Shown here in pieces: positions 26,494 through 35,550 of a DNA stretch of 64,000 bases. Below the pieces are notes generated by a model. That model had not been told where the DNA came from. It did no database searches and was given only the letters and a program-made list of their open reading frames with translations. The position numbers and the translations under genes are program-made. Each line of letters opens with the position of its first letter. Position 1 is the first letter of the stretch. This DNA is from Bacteroidales bacterium (lineage in GTDB: Bacteria; Bacteroidota; Bacteroidia; Bacteroidales; VadinHA17): assembly GCA_021371855.1 (NCBI GenBank), contig JAJFVL010000035.1, positions 124,001-188,000 of the forward strand, given 5' to 3'.

Positions 26494-28020
26494 ATGTTCG
26501 AACTACAAAAGAAGATTGGCCACTACAGATGGACAATATGTGCACTTGTATTCTTTGCTACAACAGTTAACTATCTCGACAGACAGGTTCTCAGTTTGTT
26601 AAAAGATACTCTTGAAGTACAGTTTAACTGGAGTGACTCCGATTATGCCAATATAGTATCTGTTTTTCAATTTGTATATGCTATTTCCATGCTTTTTGCC
26701 GGTCGTATTGTTGACTGGCTGGGGACCAAGCTGGGATATGCATGGTCTCTGATCTTATGGTCGGTGGCAGCCATGTCGCATGCCCTTGCAAAAAGTACGG
26801 GTGGATTTATGTTTTCCCGTGGATTGCTGGGATTTGGTGAATCCGGTAACTTTCCGTCCGCCATCAAGGCAACTGCAGAATGGTTCCCGAAGAAAGAGAG
26901 AGCCCTCGCAACAGGTATCTGGAATTCAGGTGCCAACGTTGGTGCTATTCTCGCACCACTGCTGGTTCCCTGGATTGTCAAAAATCTGGGCTGGCAGGCC
27001 GCATTTCTTATTATCGGGGGAATAGGTTTTACATGGCTGATATTCTGGTTCTGGCTTTATGAAATACCTTCCCTGAGCAAACGTGTTAAGGAACCTGAAT
27101 ATGAATATATTCATTCCGATAATGCTGAAGGATCTGAAGAGCCTGTTGCAGAAAATGCAGAAAAAGTATCCTGGTTTAAATTGCTCAAATATAAACAGAC
27201 ATGGGCATTCAGTTTTGGAAAATTCATGACCGATGGTGTTTGGTGGTTCTATTTGTTCTGGTTACCAGCCTATCTGAAAGCTCAGTATGGAATGACAGGG
27301 ACCCAGGTTGCTTTTCCTCTGGCAATACTCTATACTTTATCAACTGTTGGCAGTATTTGCGGCGGCTGGTTCCCTATGTATTTTATTAAAAAAGGATACG
27401 ACCCCTATGCTGGCAGGATGAGAGCTATGTTTTTTATTGCCCTGTTTCCTCTGCTTGTTTTGTCTGCCCAGTATCTGGGTTCTATAAGTTACTGGTTGCC
27501 CGTTCTCATAATTGGAATCGGTACTGCTGCCCACCAGGCATGGTCGGCTAATATTTTTACCACAGTTTCCGACATGTTTCCAAAGAAGGCAGTAGGCAGT
27601 ATAACAGGTATTGGTGGCATGGCCGGAGGAATAGGAGGTATTTTAATAACCAAAGCCTCAGGATGGGTTTTTGATGCTTATCGCTACGCAGGTATTGCCA
27701 AATCCTGGGTTGAAGCCCAGGCACAAAATCTGGGCGGATATCTTGAAAAAATCCAATCCTTGACTTTATTGAACAAATATAATGATGTTATAAATATTAA
27801 TAAGGTCGAATTGGGAAACCTCCCTAAAGAAGTAGCAACTCAACTCCAATCAATTGACCCGGCAATGTTTGATCAGCTAAAAGCCATACAAACGCCTATA
27901 GTACAGGGAAATATGACAATAGCTTACACTTTCGTATTCATTTTTTGCGCTTTAGCATACCTTCTTGCATGGACTGTAATGCATTTTCTGGTTCCTAAAA
28001 TGAAAAAAGTGGATATTTAA
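26494..28020 (+). CDS. MFS hexuronate transporter (ExuT-like)
   Basis: Inner-membrane symporter of the anion:cation symporter branch of the major facilitator superfamily, 508 residues, about twelve membrane segments. The N-terminus (TTVNYLDRQVLSLL, then GRIVDWLGTKLGYAWSLILW and FGESGNFPSAIKATAEWFP) is the ExuT/GudP pattern, so it likely brings galacturonate or glucuronate into the cytoplasm. There is an insert of about 70 residues before the last two membrane helices (around 405-475), somewhat longer than in ExuT. Operon context fully supports the uronate role. Confidence 0.88.
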   Translation: MFELQKKIGHYRWTICALVFFATTVNYLDRQVLSLLKDTLEVQFNWSDSDYANIVSVFQFVYAISMLFAGRIVDWLGTKLGYAWSLILWSVAAMSHALAKSTGGFMFSRGLLGFGESGNFPSAIKATAEWFPKKERALATGIWNSGANVGAILAPLLVPWIVKNLGWQAAFLIIGGIGFTWLIFWFWLYEIPSLSKRVKEPEYEYIHSDNAEGSEEPVAENAEKVSWFKLLKYKQTWAFSFGKFMTDGVWWFYLFWLPAYLKAQYGMTGTQVAFPLAILYTLSTVGSICGGWFPMYFIKKGYDPYAGRMRAMFFIALFPLLVLSAQYLGSISYWLPVLIIGIGTAAHQAWSANIFTTVSDMFPKKAVGSITGIGGMAGGIGGILITKASGWVFDAYRYAGIAKSWVEAQAQNLGGYLEKIQSLTLLNKYNDVININKVELGNLPKEVATQLQSIDPAMFDQLKAIQTPIVQGNMTIAYTFVFIFCALAYLLAWTVMHFLVPKMKKVDI

Positions 28021-28044
28021 TTTTCAAAATACTCATAATTCAGT

Positions 28045-28083
28045 GTCCGCCTTCATTTCTATAGATTGCCAATGAAGGCGGAC
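28045..28083 (+). terminator. Stem-loop between transporter and regulator genes
   Basis: GTCCGCCTTCAT (28045-28056) and ATGAAGGCGGAC (28072-28083) pair perfectly over 12 bp with a 15-nt loop. Only three T residues follow, so it may act as a weak terminator or RNA-processing site that lowers expression of the downstream lacI and uxaE genes. Confidence 0.55.
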
Positions 28084-28105
28084 TTTAAAAACAAATCCAA
28101 AATAT

Positions 28106-29161
28106 ATGTCTCTAAAAAAAACCCGGATAAAAGATATTGCTGCACTTTCTGGTGTATCGATAGGAACTGTTGACAGGGTCTTGCATAAAAGAGGGGAAGT
28201 TGCCGACAAAACACGGCAGAAGGTTGAAGAGATCCTCAAAGAGACAAAATATACTCCTAATGTGATGGCCCAGGTATTGAAATCGAAGAAAAGCTTTAAT
28301 CTGGTTTCTCTTCTTCCTGAGTCTACAAAGGATTATTCTTACTGGGAAAAGCACCCTCTCGGTATGGCCAGGGCAATTGAAGAGCTTGAGCCTTTTCCTA
28401 TGACACTCAATGAGATCACTTTTGATATTTTGAACGAAAAAGATTTTCAGAAGAAAACCGAAAGTGTTCTGAATCTCAAACCCGACGGGGTACTCCTTGC
28501 TCCTATTTTCAAATCAGAATCAATAGTTTTTTGTTCAAAACTTAAGAAAGAGAATATCCCTTTCGTCTTTGTTGACGGTTACATTGAAGAGACCAGTTTC
28601 CTGGCTTATATTGGTGAAGATATGTTCCGAAGCGGTAAAGTGGCTGGACAACTGATTGATATGGTAACTACCAAAAACAGCGATATACTGGTTGTAAACA
28701 TTGCAAAGAATCTTCAGAATGTGCTTCACCTGAATACCCGTACACAGGGATTCCTGAGCTATTTCAAAGATTCTGGTAAAAACAAAGGCAAAAAGATATA
28801 TTTAAATATTCCTGACTCTTCACCTGAAAGTGTCAAAATTGCAATTGGAAAAGAATTTCAAAAGCATCCGGGAATAAGATCAATCTTTATTACAGGTTCC
28901 CGCTCTTATCTGATTGCTCCTTTTCTTGAGGAGAAAGGAATGAATTCAGTTCATCTCATCGGATATGATCTTCTTGACATGAATGTAAAATATCTCAAGG
29001 CTGGGATCTCCAGATTTTTAATTGGTCAAAGACCAGAAGAACAGACCTTTAAAGGTATCAGGAAACTGTTTGAGTACCTGGCATATAATAAGATCCCTGA
29101 GAAGATTGAGTATATTCCTGTTGATATCATAACATCCGAAAATGTTGACTTCTTTATCTAA
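28106..29161 (+). CDS. LacI-family transcriptional regulator of uronate genes
   Basis: 351 residues. The N-terminal helix-turn-helix (IKDIAALSGVSIGTVDRVLH, residues 8-27) plus hinge region is of LacI type, and residues 65-350 form a periplasmic-binding-protein-like sensor domain. It is encoded within the hexuronate operon 85 bases after the transporter, so it likely senses a pathway intermediate and binds the shared palindrome at 9557-9566 and 19996-20007. That pairing is inference from position and site type. LacI-family palindromes commonly have a central CG; this one is centred on TTAA, so the pairing needs proof. Confidence 0.88.
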   Translation: MSLKKTRIKDIAALSGVSIGTVDRVLHKRGEVADKTRQKVEEILKETKYTPNVMAQVLKSKKSFNLVSLLPESTKDYSYWEKHPLGMARAIEELEPFPMTLNEITFDILNEKDFQKKTESVLNLKPDGVLLAPIFKSESIVFCSKLKKENIPFVFVDGYIEETSFLAYIGEDMFRSGKVAGQLIDMVTTKNSDILVVNIAKNLQNVLHLNTRTQGFLSYFKDSGKNKGKKIYLNIPDSSPESVKIAIGKEFQKHPGIRSIFITGSRSYLIAPFLEEKGMNSVHLIGYDLLDMNVKYLKAGISRFLIGQRPEEQTFKGIRKLFEYLAYNKIPEKIEYIPVDIITSENVDFFI

Positions 29162-29203
29162 TAATTACTACCATATTGAATTCTATCATATCCAAAAATA
29201 AAA

Positions 29204-30457
29204 ATGAAAACACTCGGAAAATATTCAATTGGTCTTGGTGACAGGTTTGGTCATCAGGGCGGAGCTCAGTTAAAAGCCATAATTGCAGCTTCATTAAAGG
29301 GTGTTGAAATAACTCCTGTCTGGAACAAATCGAACAGAGAACACACTACTATCGGGACTCAACCTGAAGATGTGAGGATTGAGGCTGATTCGGTAACAAA
29401 AAGTGCCGGATTCAATAAAACGTACTTCGTTGATGCCGATCATATAAATTTTGATACCGTCGACAGATTTATTGAAAGTTCTGATTTTTTTACCATTGAT
29501 GTTGCTTCCTATATTGGAAAAAAAGCCAATGATGCGGAGATTGCCAGGTTCCTGAAAAGTGTCGAAAAATATACCGGCGATCTGAAAATTCCAGGAACGA
29601 AACTATCATTTAAAACTTCAAAATCACAAATCACACAAATAGCTGAGAAATACCTTTTTTCCGCGATAAAGGCATGGGATATCTTCAGAAAAATTGAAGA
29701 AGCAAAAGGAAAGAACAATTTTGTGACTGAAGTCTCTATGGACGAAGTTCCCTACCCTCAGACACCTGTCGAACTTTTTTTCATTCTTAAAATGCTTGCT
29801 TCAGAGAATATTCCCCTTCAGACAATTGCTCCAAAGTTTTCAGGGCGGTTTAATAAGGGGGTCGATTATGTGGGAGATCCCAATAAGTTTGCTTCTGAAT
29901 TTGAATCAGATCTCATGGTAATTGACTTCGCCATAAAAGAATTTGGTCTGCCTGAGAATCTGAAAATGAGTATTCATTCCGGATCAGATAAGTTTGCCAT
30001 TTATCCTCATATTGGTTCAGTTATTAATAAGTATGACAAAGGAATTCACCTTAAAACTGCCGGAACCACATGGATTGAAGAGGTGATCGGTCTCGCTGAA
30101 TCAGGAAAAGAAGCTCTTGCCTTTGTAAAAGAAATTTACTTTAAATCATATGAAAAGATCGATGAACTGTGTGCTCCCTATGCAGACGTTATCGATATCA
30201 AAATATCATCTCTTCCATCAAAAAAAGAGGTTGAAGGTTGGAACAGTAAGAAATTCGCCGGTTCTTTAAGACATGTTCCGGGAAACCCTGATTTTAATCC
30301 CGATATGAGGCAGTTGATCCATGTTGCCTACAAACTGGCTGCACTTAGAATGAATGAATACTATCAACTTCTTGAAATGAATGAGAAAACAGTTGCAAAG
30401 TGTGTTTATGAAAATATCTACAACCGTCACATCTGTCGGTTGTTCAATATTAAATAA
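29204..30457 (+). CDS. uxaE: Tagaturonate 3-epimerase (UxaE family)
   Basis: 417 residues. The opening LGKYSIGLGDRFGHQGGAQL, then VEITPVWNKSNREH and FVDADHINFDTVDRFIE, match my knowledge of the UxaE family first described in Thermotoga maritima, which interconverts D-tagaturonate and D-fructuronate. With it, galacturonate can join the glucuronate branch without a tagaturonate reductase (UxaB) or altronate dehydratase (UxaA), neither of which is present here. The later SIHSGSDKFAIYPHIG is probably part of the active site. It follows the regulator by 42 bases. Confidence 0.85.
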   Translation: MKTLGKYSIGLGDRFGHQGGAQLKAIIAASLKGVEITPVWNKSNREHTTIGTQPEDVRIEADSVTKSAGFNKTYFVDADHINFDTVDRFIESSDFFTIDVASYIGKKANDAEIARFLKSVEKYTGDLKIPGTKLSFKTSKSQITQIAEKYLFSAIKAWDIFRKIEEAKGKNNFVTEVSMDEVPYPQTPVELFFILKMLASENIPLQTIAPKFSGRFNKGVDYVGDPNKFASEFESDLMVIDFAIKEFGLPENLKMSIHSGSDKFAIYPHIGSVINKYDKGIHLKTAGTTWIEEVIGLAESGKEALAFVKEIYFKSYEKIDELCAPYADVIDIKISSLPSKKEVEGWNSKKFAGSLRHVPGNPDFNPDMRQLIHVAYKLAALRMNEYYQLLEMNEKTVAKCVYENIYNRHICRLFNIK

Positions 30458-30593
30458 ATATCTGTCAACCGCTGTTTTCGTGATTATTTTATGCTTTGAT
30501 ATCAGTCCTGATTTATAACTTTACAAAAAAAATGCAGCCTGACATTATGAACTGCAAAAATTTTCTGAAATACTAATCTTAAAAACAAATACC

Positions 30594-31673
30594 GTGAAAA
30601 TTGAAGTTAAGAAAAATTGTGCTTATTCACTTATAGTACCAACCAGTATGGGAGTTCGCATAACTCCCCTAAACGGGCAGCCGGTGCACTGCAGTGATAC
30701 ATTTACAATGCAGGCCACCAGCGCTGAAACCAATGTGGCAAGTGTTTCATCCTATCTTGGACTTCCGGTTAAAGTTCTGACAACCTTTGTAAAGGACAGT
30801 CCTGTTGCCAGATTCATAAAGGATAATCTTGCAAGCCGGCATATGTCTTATGAGGGTATTGAAGTGGAACAGGGCGGACCTTGGGGCTATCGCCATCAGT
30901 TCAACATTGCAGACAGCGGATATGGATCACGCGGGCCAAGGGTCCATAACGATCGTGCCGGGGAAGTCGGAAGGACTCTTAACGTAAAAGACTTCGACCT
31001 CGACAGAATTTTTGGCAAAGAGGGTGTTCAGATGCTTCATCTGTCAGGACTTGTTGCAGCTCTGTCGCCTGAAACAAGTAACTTCTGCCTTGAACTTGCA
31101 CGATTTGCGAAAAAATATGGAACAAAAATCTCTTTTGATCTTAACTTCCGTGCTACATTCTGGAAAGGCCGGGAGAAAGAACTCAGAAATATATTTACTG
31201 AAATTGCAAATATATCAGATGTGCTTGTGGGAAATGAAGAGGACTTTCAGCTTTGTCTGGGAATTGAAGGACCGGAAGCAGGAGGAAAAGATATTGCTGC
31301 TAAGATTGACAGCTTTAAAGGTATGATCAACAATGTGAAAAAAGCTTTTCCCGACACTTCTGTATATGCAACTACACTACGACAGGTAATCAGCACAAAC
31401 GAACATATGTGGGGAGCAATAATGCTTGAAGGTAAAAACTGGCATGTTGTTGAACCCCGCGAGATCCATGTTCTCGATCGTATCGGGGGTGGTGATGGTT
31501 TTGTTGGAGGAATGCTTTATGCAATATTGAAAGGATGGGAACCGGAGAAATGGATCCAGTTCGGCTGGGCATGCGGGGCTCTTGCCACAACTTTATTGAC
31601 TGATTATGCTCAGCCTGCCGATGAAGAACAGGTTTGGAGCATCTGGAAAGGCAATGCAAGGGTAAAACGATGA
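30594..31673 (+). CDS. PfkB-family sugar-acid kinase, probably 2-keto-3-deoxygluconokinase
   Basis: Ribokinase-fold kinase of 359 residues. DLNFRATFW (182-190) and the anion-hole/catalytic motif DRIGGGDGFVGG with Asp301 are present. The KdgK-like features fit phosphorylation of 2-keto-3-deoxygluconate, which KduI/KduD would supply. Because gnd is in the same operon and no gluconokinase is, it could instead or additionally phosphorylate gluconate. The gene starts with GTG at 30594; no ATG is available before residue 19. A 136-base gap separates it from uxaE, which leaves room for an internal promoter. Confidence 0.82.
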   Translation: MKIEVKKNCAYSLIVPTSMGVRITPLNGQPVHCSDTFTMQATSAETNVASVSSYLGLPVKVLTTFVKDSPVARFIKDNLASRHMSYEGIEVEQGGPWGYRHQFNIADSGYGSRGPRVHNDRAGEVGRTLNVKDFDLDRIFGKEGVQMLHLSGLVAALSPETSNFCLELARFAKKYGTKISFDLNFRATFWKGREKELRNIFTEIANISDVLVGNEEDFQLCLGIEGPEAGGKDIAAKIDSFKGMINNVKKAFPDTSVYATTLRQVISTNEHMWGAIMLEGKNWHVVEPREIHVLDRIGGGDGFVGGMLYAILKGWEPEKWIQFGWACGALATTLLTDYAQPADEEQVWSIWKGNARVKR

Positions 31674-31757
31674 ATTTTAAGTAGTTTCCATACCTGTATT
31701 ACAGACTACTAAAATCAGTGATATATCTGAAACCGTGAAACATTTTATACAGGCCAA

Positions 31758-32921
31758 ATGAAACCATTAAGATATCTTCTGATTTTTAACTTTCTTAGCT
31801 GCATCTGTATTTTTACTGTTCATGGCAGTAATCCTGATGTCAGGAAAATCAAAGACATAGTAATCTATGAAGACCCTATGTTCTATTCATCATTTCCTTC
31901 TGTTATCAGAAAAGCTGACGGCGAATTAATAGTCGCTTTCAGGCGTGCTCCTAACCGTAATATTTTTGGAGAAAAAGATTACAGTCATGTCGATCCAAAC
32001 AGTTACCTTATGATGGTACGTTCAACAGATGGAGAAACATGGACAAAAGAACCTGAATTAATTTATGCACATCCTTTTGGAGGATCACAGGATCCCTGTC
32101 TGCTGCAGCTAAGAGATGGTTCTATTCTCTGTACCAGCTATGGCTGGGCGTTTGTACGTCCGGAAGGATTGGAAAATCTGAAGAAACCATTCAGTATGGT
32201 TTCCAACGGTGCCGTCTTTCTTGGAGGATATCTGCTTATATCAAAAGATGGCGGCAAAAAATGGCAAGGGCCTGTATACCCTCCACATATAGCACCCGAG
32301 ATAAATTACAATGCGTACGGGATTCCGTTACCCGCATTTAACCGTGGCGCATTGTGCGAAGGAGAAAGCGGGGATATATTCTGGGTGGTTGCAGCCGGTG
32401 ATTCAACACACAATTCTTCAGTACATCTGCTTATTTCTACGGATAAAGGCTTGAGATGGACTTATTCATGCCCTGTAGCTGCCGATTCAAAAGTTACATT
32501 TAACGAGACCTCCGTTTATGAAACACCTAAGGGAGATATAGTTGCTTTTATACGAACTGCAAATTTTGAAGATCAGGCTTGTATAGCCCGCTCAACTGAT
32601 GGAGGAAAAACCTTCGGCAAATGGGAATCTATGGGATTTCAGGGTCATCCTCTGAATGCTTTGCGTTTGCCCGACAACAGGGTGCTTCTTACTTATGGAT
32701 ATCGCCATAAACCATTTGGGATCAGAGCCCGCATTCTGAATGCTGAATGCACTGATTTTGCAACGGCTCCTGAAATAATTATCCGCGATGATGGTGGAAG
32801 TTCAGATATCGGATATACCTGGCCTGTTCTCCTGGATCATAACAGGGTGCTGGTCACCTATTACTTTAATAAAGAAAATGGCACCCGACATATTGCCGGT
32901 ACAATTCTGGAAATAAATTAG
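31758..32921 (+). CDS. Exported BNR-repeat (sialidase-fold) protein
   Basis: 387 residues with a signal peptide (to about VHG). A six-bladed propeller is indicated by four Asp-box motifs: STDGETWT, SKDGGKKW, STDKGLRW and STDGGKTF. The fold is that of exo-sialidases, but the arginine triad cannot be confirmed by eye and the context is uronate use, so another glycan activity (for example rhamnosidase- or uronidase-like) is equally possible. It is followed 19 bases later by a ceramidase-fold gene. Confidence 0.75.
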   Translation: MKPLRYLLIFNFLSCICIFTVHGSNPDVRKIKDIVIYEDPMFYSSFPSVIRKADGELIVAFRRAPNRNIFGEKDYSHVDPNSYLMMVRSTDGETWTKEPELIYAHPFGGSQDPCLLQLRDGSILCTSYGWAFVRPEGLENLKKPFSMVSNGAVFLGGYLLISKDGGKKWQGPVYPPHIAPEINYNAYGIPLPAFNRGALCEGESGDIFWVVAAGDSTHNSSVHLLISTDKGLRWTYSCPVAADSKVTFNETSVYETPKGDIVAFIRTANFEDQACIARSTDGGKTFGKWESMGFQGHPLNALRLPDNRVLLTYGYRHKPFGIRARILNAECTDFATAPEIIIRDDGGSSDIGYTWPVLLDHNRVLVTYYFNKENGTRHIAGTILEIN

Positions 32922-32940
32922 CAATTACACAAATAGCAAG

Positions 32941-34212
32941 ATGAAAAAAAAGTTAGCTTTTGGGGTTTTAATTATGTTGATCAGTTTTACTACCGGTATT
33001 TCCTTCACACAAAATCCAGTAAATGAAAAAAATCTGATCAAAATGGGTGTCAGTCAGATTAATATTACACCTGAAAAACCAACGGTAATGGGTGGATATG
33101 GTTTTCGCGTAACACCTTTTACCGGAGTGCATGATGATCTGTATGCATCAGCTTTATTCTTTTCAGGAGAAAAAACAAAAACTCTTCTTATCACAGCCGA
33201 CTTGCTTGGATTTCAGACATATTTCATTGATGATGTAAAAAAATCTATCACATCAGCGACCGGAATTCCATCTGATAATATTATGATTTCTGCTGTTCAT
33301 AATCACGGGGGGCCTGGAACAAGAATGTACGATACTGATACCATGCGCACAGTGGAAGCATACCTTAAGGTTTTAAAGGAAAAGCTTACCTCCCTGGCAA
33401 TAGATGCCACAAAAGATCCTGTGCCTGTCAGAATTGGGATAGGAAAAGGTTCCTGCAATATGAATGTTAACCGTCGCGCTGAATTTCCCGGTGGAATTGT
33501 AGGACTTGGTAGAAACCCCGATGGAGCATGTGACCACGAGCTGGTTGTTGTAAAATTCGAAGACATGAACAATAAGACATTGGCGGTATTAGTAAACTGG
33601 CCATGTCACGGGACTGTAAGTGGCCCCAAAAATTACCAGATTACAGGCGATTGGCCTGGGGCTGCTGCCAGATACATAAAAAATCATGTGGAAAAAGACG
33701 TAGTTGTTGCAATGACTGCAGGAGCTTCAGCTAATATTAATCCCATTTATGGTCCGGGAAATGATTTCAAAGAGATTGAAGCTGTCGGATATCATGTTGG
33801 GGTTGAAGCATTGAAAACACTCAGTCAAACAACAACTTATCCTGTCAAAACACTTCAGGCAACAAGTGAAACAGTTATTTTCCCTGGTAAAAAGGTATGC
33901 AGTGACGAGTTGGCTCATGCTACTTACGAAAGCGGACCTGATGCAACAGTGAGCTTCACGGTACAAAAGATCGGAGATCTCGTCATATCAGGTATTTCGG
34001 GAGAATTAATGACTGAAATGGGTATGGAAGTAAAGAAACTATCACCGTATTCAGGAACAATAATAGTAACCCATTGTAATGGAACCAGCGGCTATCTTTG
34101 TACTGACAAAGCCTTCACTGAAGGGGGCTATGAAGTAAGTGTCACAAAACTTATGCCCGGTGCTGAGAAAAAGATTGTAAATAAGTTTGAAGAGCTGATA
34201 CACTCTTTTTAA
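32941..34212 (+). CDS. Exported neutral-ceramidase-fold protein (second copy)
   Basis: 423 residues with a signal peptide to about SFTQ. Zinc-site histidines are in SAVHNHGGPG (His120, His122) and NWPCHGT (His223), followed by TGDWPG. The nucleophile motif of ceramidases is replaced by GASANINP (261-268). It is distantly related to the protein at 16941, which carries a different replacement at the same place. Last gene of the rightward uronate operon and convergent with the GH105 gene at 34299. Confidence 0.75.
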   Translation: MKKKLAFGVLIMLISFTTGISFTQNPVNEKNLIKMGVSQINITPEKPTVMGGYGFRVTPFTGVHDDLYASALFFSGEKTKTLLITADLLGFQTYFIDDVKKSITSATGIPSDNIMISAVHNHGGPGTRMYDTDTMRTVEAYLKVLKEKLTSLAIDATKDPVPVRIGIGKGSCNMNVNRRAEFPGGIVGLGRNPDGACDHELVVVKFEDMNNKTLAVLVNWPCHGTVSGPKNYQITGDWPGAAARYIKNHVEKDVVVAMTAGASANINPIYGPGNDFKEIEAVGYHVGVEALKTLSQTTTYPVKTLQATSETVIFPGKKVCSDELAHATYESGPDATVSFTVQKIGDLVISGISGELMTEMGMEVKKLSPYSGTIIVTHCNGTSGYLCTDKAFTEGGYEVSVTKLMPGAEKKIVNKFEELIHSF

Positions 34213-34298
34213 TCACTTTTTCTTCAAATACAGGTATTTAAAGACAGATTGGGCAGTCTCAAAAACTTAACTTCACCCCCATTCCGCCCCTTTTTTTA

Positions 34299-35477
34299 TT
34301 ATCTGCCAAGTTCCAAAGCTGCCATAATAAATGGAGCAACACCTTTCGTATCGTTGTCAACACGCTTTTCACCAATGTAATATTCGTACGATCCGTCTCT
34401 GTAAGGATTGCCGCCTAAACCACACCCTCCGCAGATATTATGCATCGTTAAAAGCCCCTTATCATCAACAGTGATCAGTTCTTTGATGATTCCGTCAAAA
34501 GCATTGTTGGCAATATCTCTGTATTTTTTATCGAGGTAATCCAACCGGGCTCCTTTCGCAAAAACATAAGTAAACATTGCTGATCCTGAGCCTTCAAGAT
34601 AATTACCTTCCTTTCCACCTTTGTTAAGCACCTGGTACCAGATCCCCGACTTTGGATCACGAACCTTTAAAAGAGCGTCACATGTTTTCTTAAAGATTGT
34701 GATAAGAGTATCTCTGTCCGGATGGTTTTCCGGCAAATAGTCAAGAATATCAAGTATTGCCAGGGTGTACCACCCCGTAGCTCTGCTCCATGGATAGTGC
34801 GATTGTCCGGTTTGAGGGTCGCACCAACGTTGCTGATGACTCTCGTCCCACGCATGCATCAGCAATCCTGTCCGTGGCTCAAGTGTCTTTTCATATATCA
34901 TCTTTGTTTGAGAGGTTGCGGCATCAAACCATTCCGGAGCATTAAATTCTTTAGCATACTGAGCCATGAATGTTGATCCCATGAATATTCCATCAAGCCA
35001 CATCTGCCATGGATAGATCTTCTTATGCCAGTAACCACCTGAATTTGTCTTGGGATGAGTCTTTAACTGTTCTATAAAATTGTTAATAGCTATTTTGTAT
35101 TTAGGATCAGGATTTCTCTTATAAACCGTAATAACGTTCCTCCCGGGGAAAATTCTGTCGAGGTTATACTCGTCTAATCTGTAATCAATAACTGATCCAT
35201 CAGGCTTTACAAAATAATTGACCCAATCCTCCATGTACTTTGAATATTTCTGATCAATGCTGCCAAGTTTATCCATTGCCATCCCCAGCAGAGCAACATC
35301 ATAAGCCCATTTTGGATTCCTGTCAACATAATAAATAAGGCTGTCGGATCGGGCAAGAACAGAATTTGCCATCCTGATTGACCATTTCAATTCACTTCTT
35401 TTGTTCTTTTGACTCTCTGTCTGAAAATTACAGCCGACAAGCGCAACCAGTAATAAAATTATTATTTTCTGATTCAT
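34299..35477 (-). CDS. GH105/GH88-type unsaturated uronyl hydrolase, lipoprotein
   Basis: 392 residues; lipoprotein signal with lipidated Cys16 (LVALVGCNF). The alpha/alpha-barrel motif QMWLDGIFMGSTFMAQYA carries the catalytic aspartate in the YteR/YesR manner, and the HAWDESHQQRWCDPQTGQSHYPWSRATGW segment lines the active site. It would split the unsaturated uronate from rhamnogalacturonan-type oligosaccharides in the periplasm. Last gene of the leftward SusC-SusD-GH105 unit, 73 bases after susD. Confidence 0.9.
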   Translation of the reverse strand: MNQKIIILLLVALVGCNFQTESQKNKRSELKWSIRMANSVLARSDSLIYYVDRNPKWAYDVALLGMAMDKLGSIDQKYSKYMEDWVNYFVKPDGSVIDYRLDEYNLDRIFPGRNVITVYKRNPDPKYKIAINNFIEQLKTHPKTNSGGYWHKKIYPWQMWLDGIFMGSTFMAQYAKEFNAPEWFDAATSQTKMIYEKTLEPRTGLLMHAWDESHQQRWCDPQTGQSHYPWSRATGWYTLAILDILDYLPENHPDRDTLITIFKKTCDALLKVRDPKSGIWYQVLNKGGKEGNYLEGSGSAMFTYVFAKGARLDYLDKKYRDIANNAFDGIIKELITVDDKGLLTMHNICGGCGLGGNPYRDGSYEYYIGEKRVDNDTKGVAPFIMAALELGR

Positions 35478-35550
35478 CGTTCAGGCAATAAGTTTAACGA
35501 ACTATTGAATAAACATATGCAAACCTCACGAAATCCGATTGATCTAAAAA

